A stretch of 15,023 nucleotides of DNA from Bacillota bacterium (GTDB lineage: Bacteria; Bacillota; Desulfitobacteriia; Desulfitobacteriales; Desulfitobacteriaceae). A program made the translations under genes and the position numbers. Where the stretch lies: positions 1 through 15,023 of the forward strand of contig JAEWCM010000080.1 in NCBI GenBank assembly GCA_023390635.1. Direction: 5' to 3'. The notes under the pieces are model-generated. The model saw only the letters and a list, made by a program, of their open reading frames with translations, did not search any database and had not been told where the DNA came from. Positions 13,945 through 15,023 of the stretch are shown in pieces. How positions within the stretch are numbered: the stretch's first letter is position 1; every line of letters starts with the position of its first letter.

Positions 13945-15023
13945 CTATTTAATATGCAGTGCTTTTCCCATCACACCATGAGCAGCTTCCATCACAGCTT
14001 CAGGCAAAGTAGGATGGGCGTGAATGATGCGGGCCACCTCATCGCCGCTCATTCCCCGCTCTACGGCCATCACCAGTTCCTGAATTAAACTGCTGGCCTG
14101 AGGCCCCAAGATAGCCGCACCAAGAATGACCCCTGTCTCATCGGCTACAATCTTTACAATCCCATAAGTTTCTCCAATGGCTACTGCTTTACCGATAGCA
14201 GAAAAGGGGAATTTACTCACTTTATAAACTTTCCCTTCCGCCTTTAATTCTTGTTCCGTTTTGCCCACTGTTGCAATTTCCGGATAGGTGAAAATAGCTC
14301 CCGGTACAGCCCGGTAATCCATCTCTACCGCTTCTCCCTTAATTCTCTCTGCGGCAACCATACCTTCAGCACTGGCAGTATGGGCCAGCATCATTCCTCC
14401 ATGCACGTCACCAATAGCATAAACATGGGGCAGATTGGTTTCCAGCTTACGGTTTACAGTGATCCTTCCCCGTTCTGTGACCAAGCCTAACTTCTCTACA
14501 TCAATTCCCCGTAGATTTGCTTGACGACCGGTAGCCACCAATATCCGTTCCGCAGTGATCTCCTTGCTTCCTTTGCCGTCTTCTACGAGAACGATCAGAT
14601 GATCTCCTTCTCGTCTGATCTCTTTGACCGCTGTCTTCACCATAATTTCCATCCCTGATTTCTTTAAGACCGGATTCAAACGTTTGGGAATTTCCTCATC
14701 CACATTGGGCAGAATAGCGGGCATCATTTCCACCACTGTTACATGACAACCGAACGTCTGATAGATACAGGCGAATTCCATCCCAATCACCCCTCCGCCG
14801 ATCACTACCAAACTGGCAGGCAGCTCATGTTCCTCCAACAGCTCGTCACTGGTTACTACCCCGGGCAAATCAACTCCGGGTATAGGCAAGAAGGCTGGCA
14901 AGGAACCGGTGGCCAGCACAAGATCATCTACCGTGAACTCTTCTGTACCCGCTTCACTCATTACTTCAATCTTCCCTACTTCCTCAACCTTTCCCCAGCC
15001 TTTAACGACCCGAACCTTTGCTC
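13945..15023 (-). CDS. lpdA: Dihydrolipoyl dehydrogenase (E3), N-terminus outside the window
   Basis: The flavoprotein reoxidises dihydrolipoamide with NAD+ in 2-oxoacid dehydrogenase or glycine-cleavage complexes. The open frame runs off the right edge: 358 codons are visible, including about 20 codons upstream of the first visible ATG (14961), which is internal. By family length (about 460-470) roughly 100 residues are missing, including the first FAD loop and redox-active CxxxxC. Seen here are LATGS ending the FAD segment, the NAD loop VIGGGVIGMEFA, ATGRQANL, YAIGDVHGG of the second FAD contact, and near the C-terminus the catalytic His/Glu dyad region IHAHPTLPEAV. It ends with TAG at 13945, about 210 bases before the permease gene. 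Which complex it serves cannot be told without upstream genes; the symbol could also be pdhD or gcvL. Confidence 0.93.
   Translation of the reverse strand, partial: AKVRVVKGWGKVEEVGKIEVMSEAGTEEFTVDDLVLATGSLPAFLPIPGVDLPGVVTSDELLEEHELPASLVVIGGGVIGMEFACIYQTFGCHVTVVEMMPAILPNVDEEIPKRLNPVLKKSGMEIMVKTAVKEIRREGDHLIVLVEDGKGSKEITAERILVATGRQANLRGIDVEKLGLVTERGRITVNRKLETNLPHVYAIGDVHGGMMLAHTASAEGMVAAERIKGEAVEMDYRAVPGAIFTYPEIATVGKTEQELKAEGKVYKVSKFPFSAIGKAVAIGETYGIVKIVADETGVILGAAILGPQASSLIQELVMAVERGMSGDEVARIIHAHPTLPEAVMEAAHGVMGKALHIK

Noticed and set aside
1..15023. Mobile elements, CRISPR arrays, tRNA or rRNA genes, or an unknown defence or biosynthetic system
   Set aside because: None seen on either strand. 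Every substantial coding frame is accounted for by conserved cell wall, division, transport or metabolic genes, all on the minus strand with similar base composition, so there is no sign of an inserted accessory module.

Overview
The window is a low-to-mid GC, all-minus-strand stretch of a Firmicutes chromosome. It is most likely from a spore-forming clostridial genus of the Peptococcaceae/Desulfitobacterium type; that genus guess rests on gene order and general protein character, not on a search. Supporting points are AGGAGG-type ribosome sites, TTG and GTG starts, a SpoVD-like penicillin-binding protein with one PASTA domain, a SpoVE-length SEDS protein, and a MurE with the meso-diaminopimelate signature DNPR.

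About 80% of the window is the division and cell wall (dcw) cluster. It reads from high to low coordinates: mraZ (12096-11665), rsmH (11649-10708), ftsL (10514-10029), a spoVD-like PBP gene (9969-7915), murE (about 7693-6209), murF (6225-4777), mraY (4780-3773), murD (3709-2345), a spoVE/ftsW gene (2324-1227) and murG (1193-84). MurE, MurD and MurF build the UDP-MurNAc-pentapeptide. MraY and MurG convert it to lipid I and lipid II. The SEDS protein and the class B PBP polymerise and cross-link it, with FtsL as a divisome scaffold. MraZ and RsmH are the conserved regulatory and rRNA-methylating head genes. Gaps are short or overlapping except for about 200 bp before ftsL and before murE, where internal promoters are plausible.

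Upstream of the cluster (12097-12359) there are two tandem terminators, a sigma-H-like promoter, and three 10-bp direct repeats that look like the MraZ operator. Further upstream is an AzgA/PbuG-type purine permease with a GTG start (13733-12360). Its 5' region carries a TATAAT promoter, an inverted pair of PurBox-like CCGAAC sites and a leader hairpin. The right edge holds the C-terminal three quarters of a dihydrolipoyl dehydrogenase (15023-13945), whose N-terminus lies outside the window.

I see no mobile element, CRISPR array, tRNA or rRNA gene, and no unknown multi-gene system. The coding content is conventional. What deserves a second look is regulatory: the MraZ box/sigma-H overlap, the paired palindromes inside the spoVD-murE gap, the PurBox pair, and a small tandem duplication that copies the murG stop codon.
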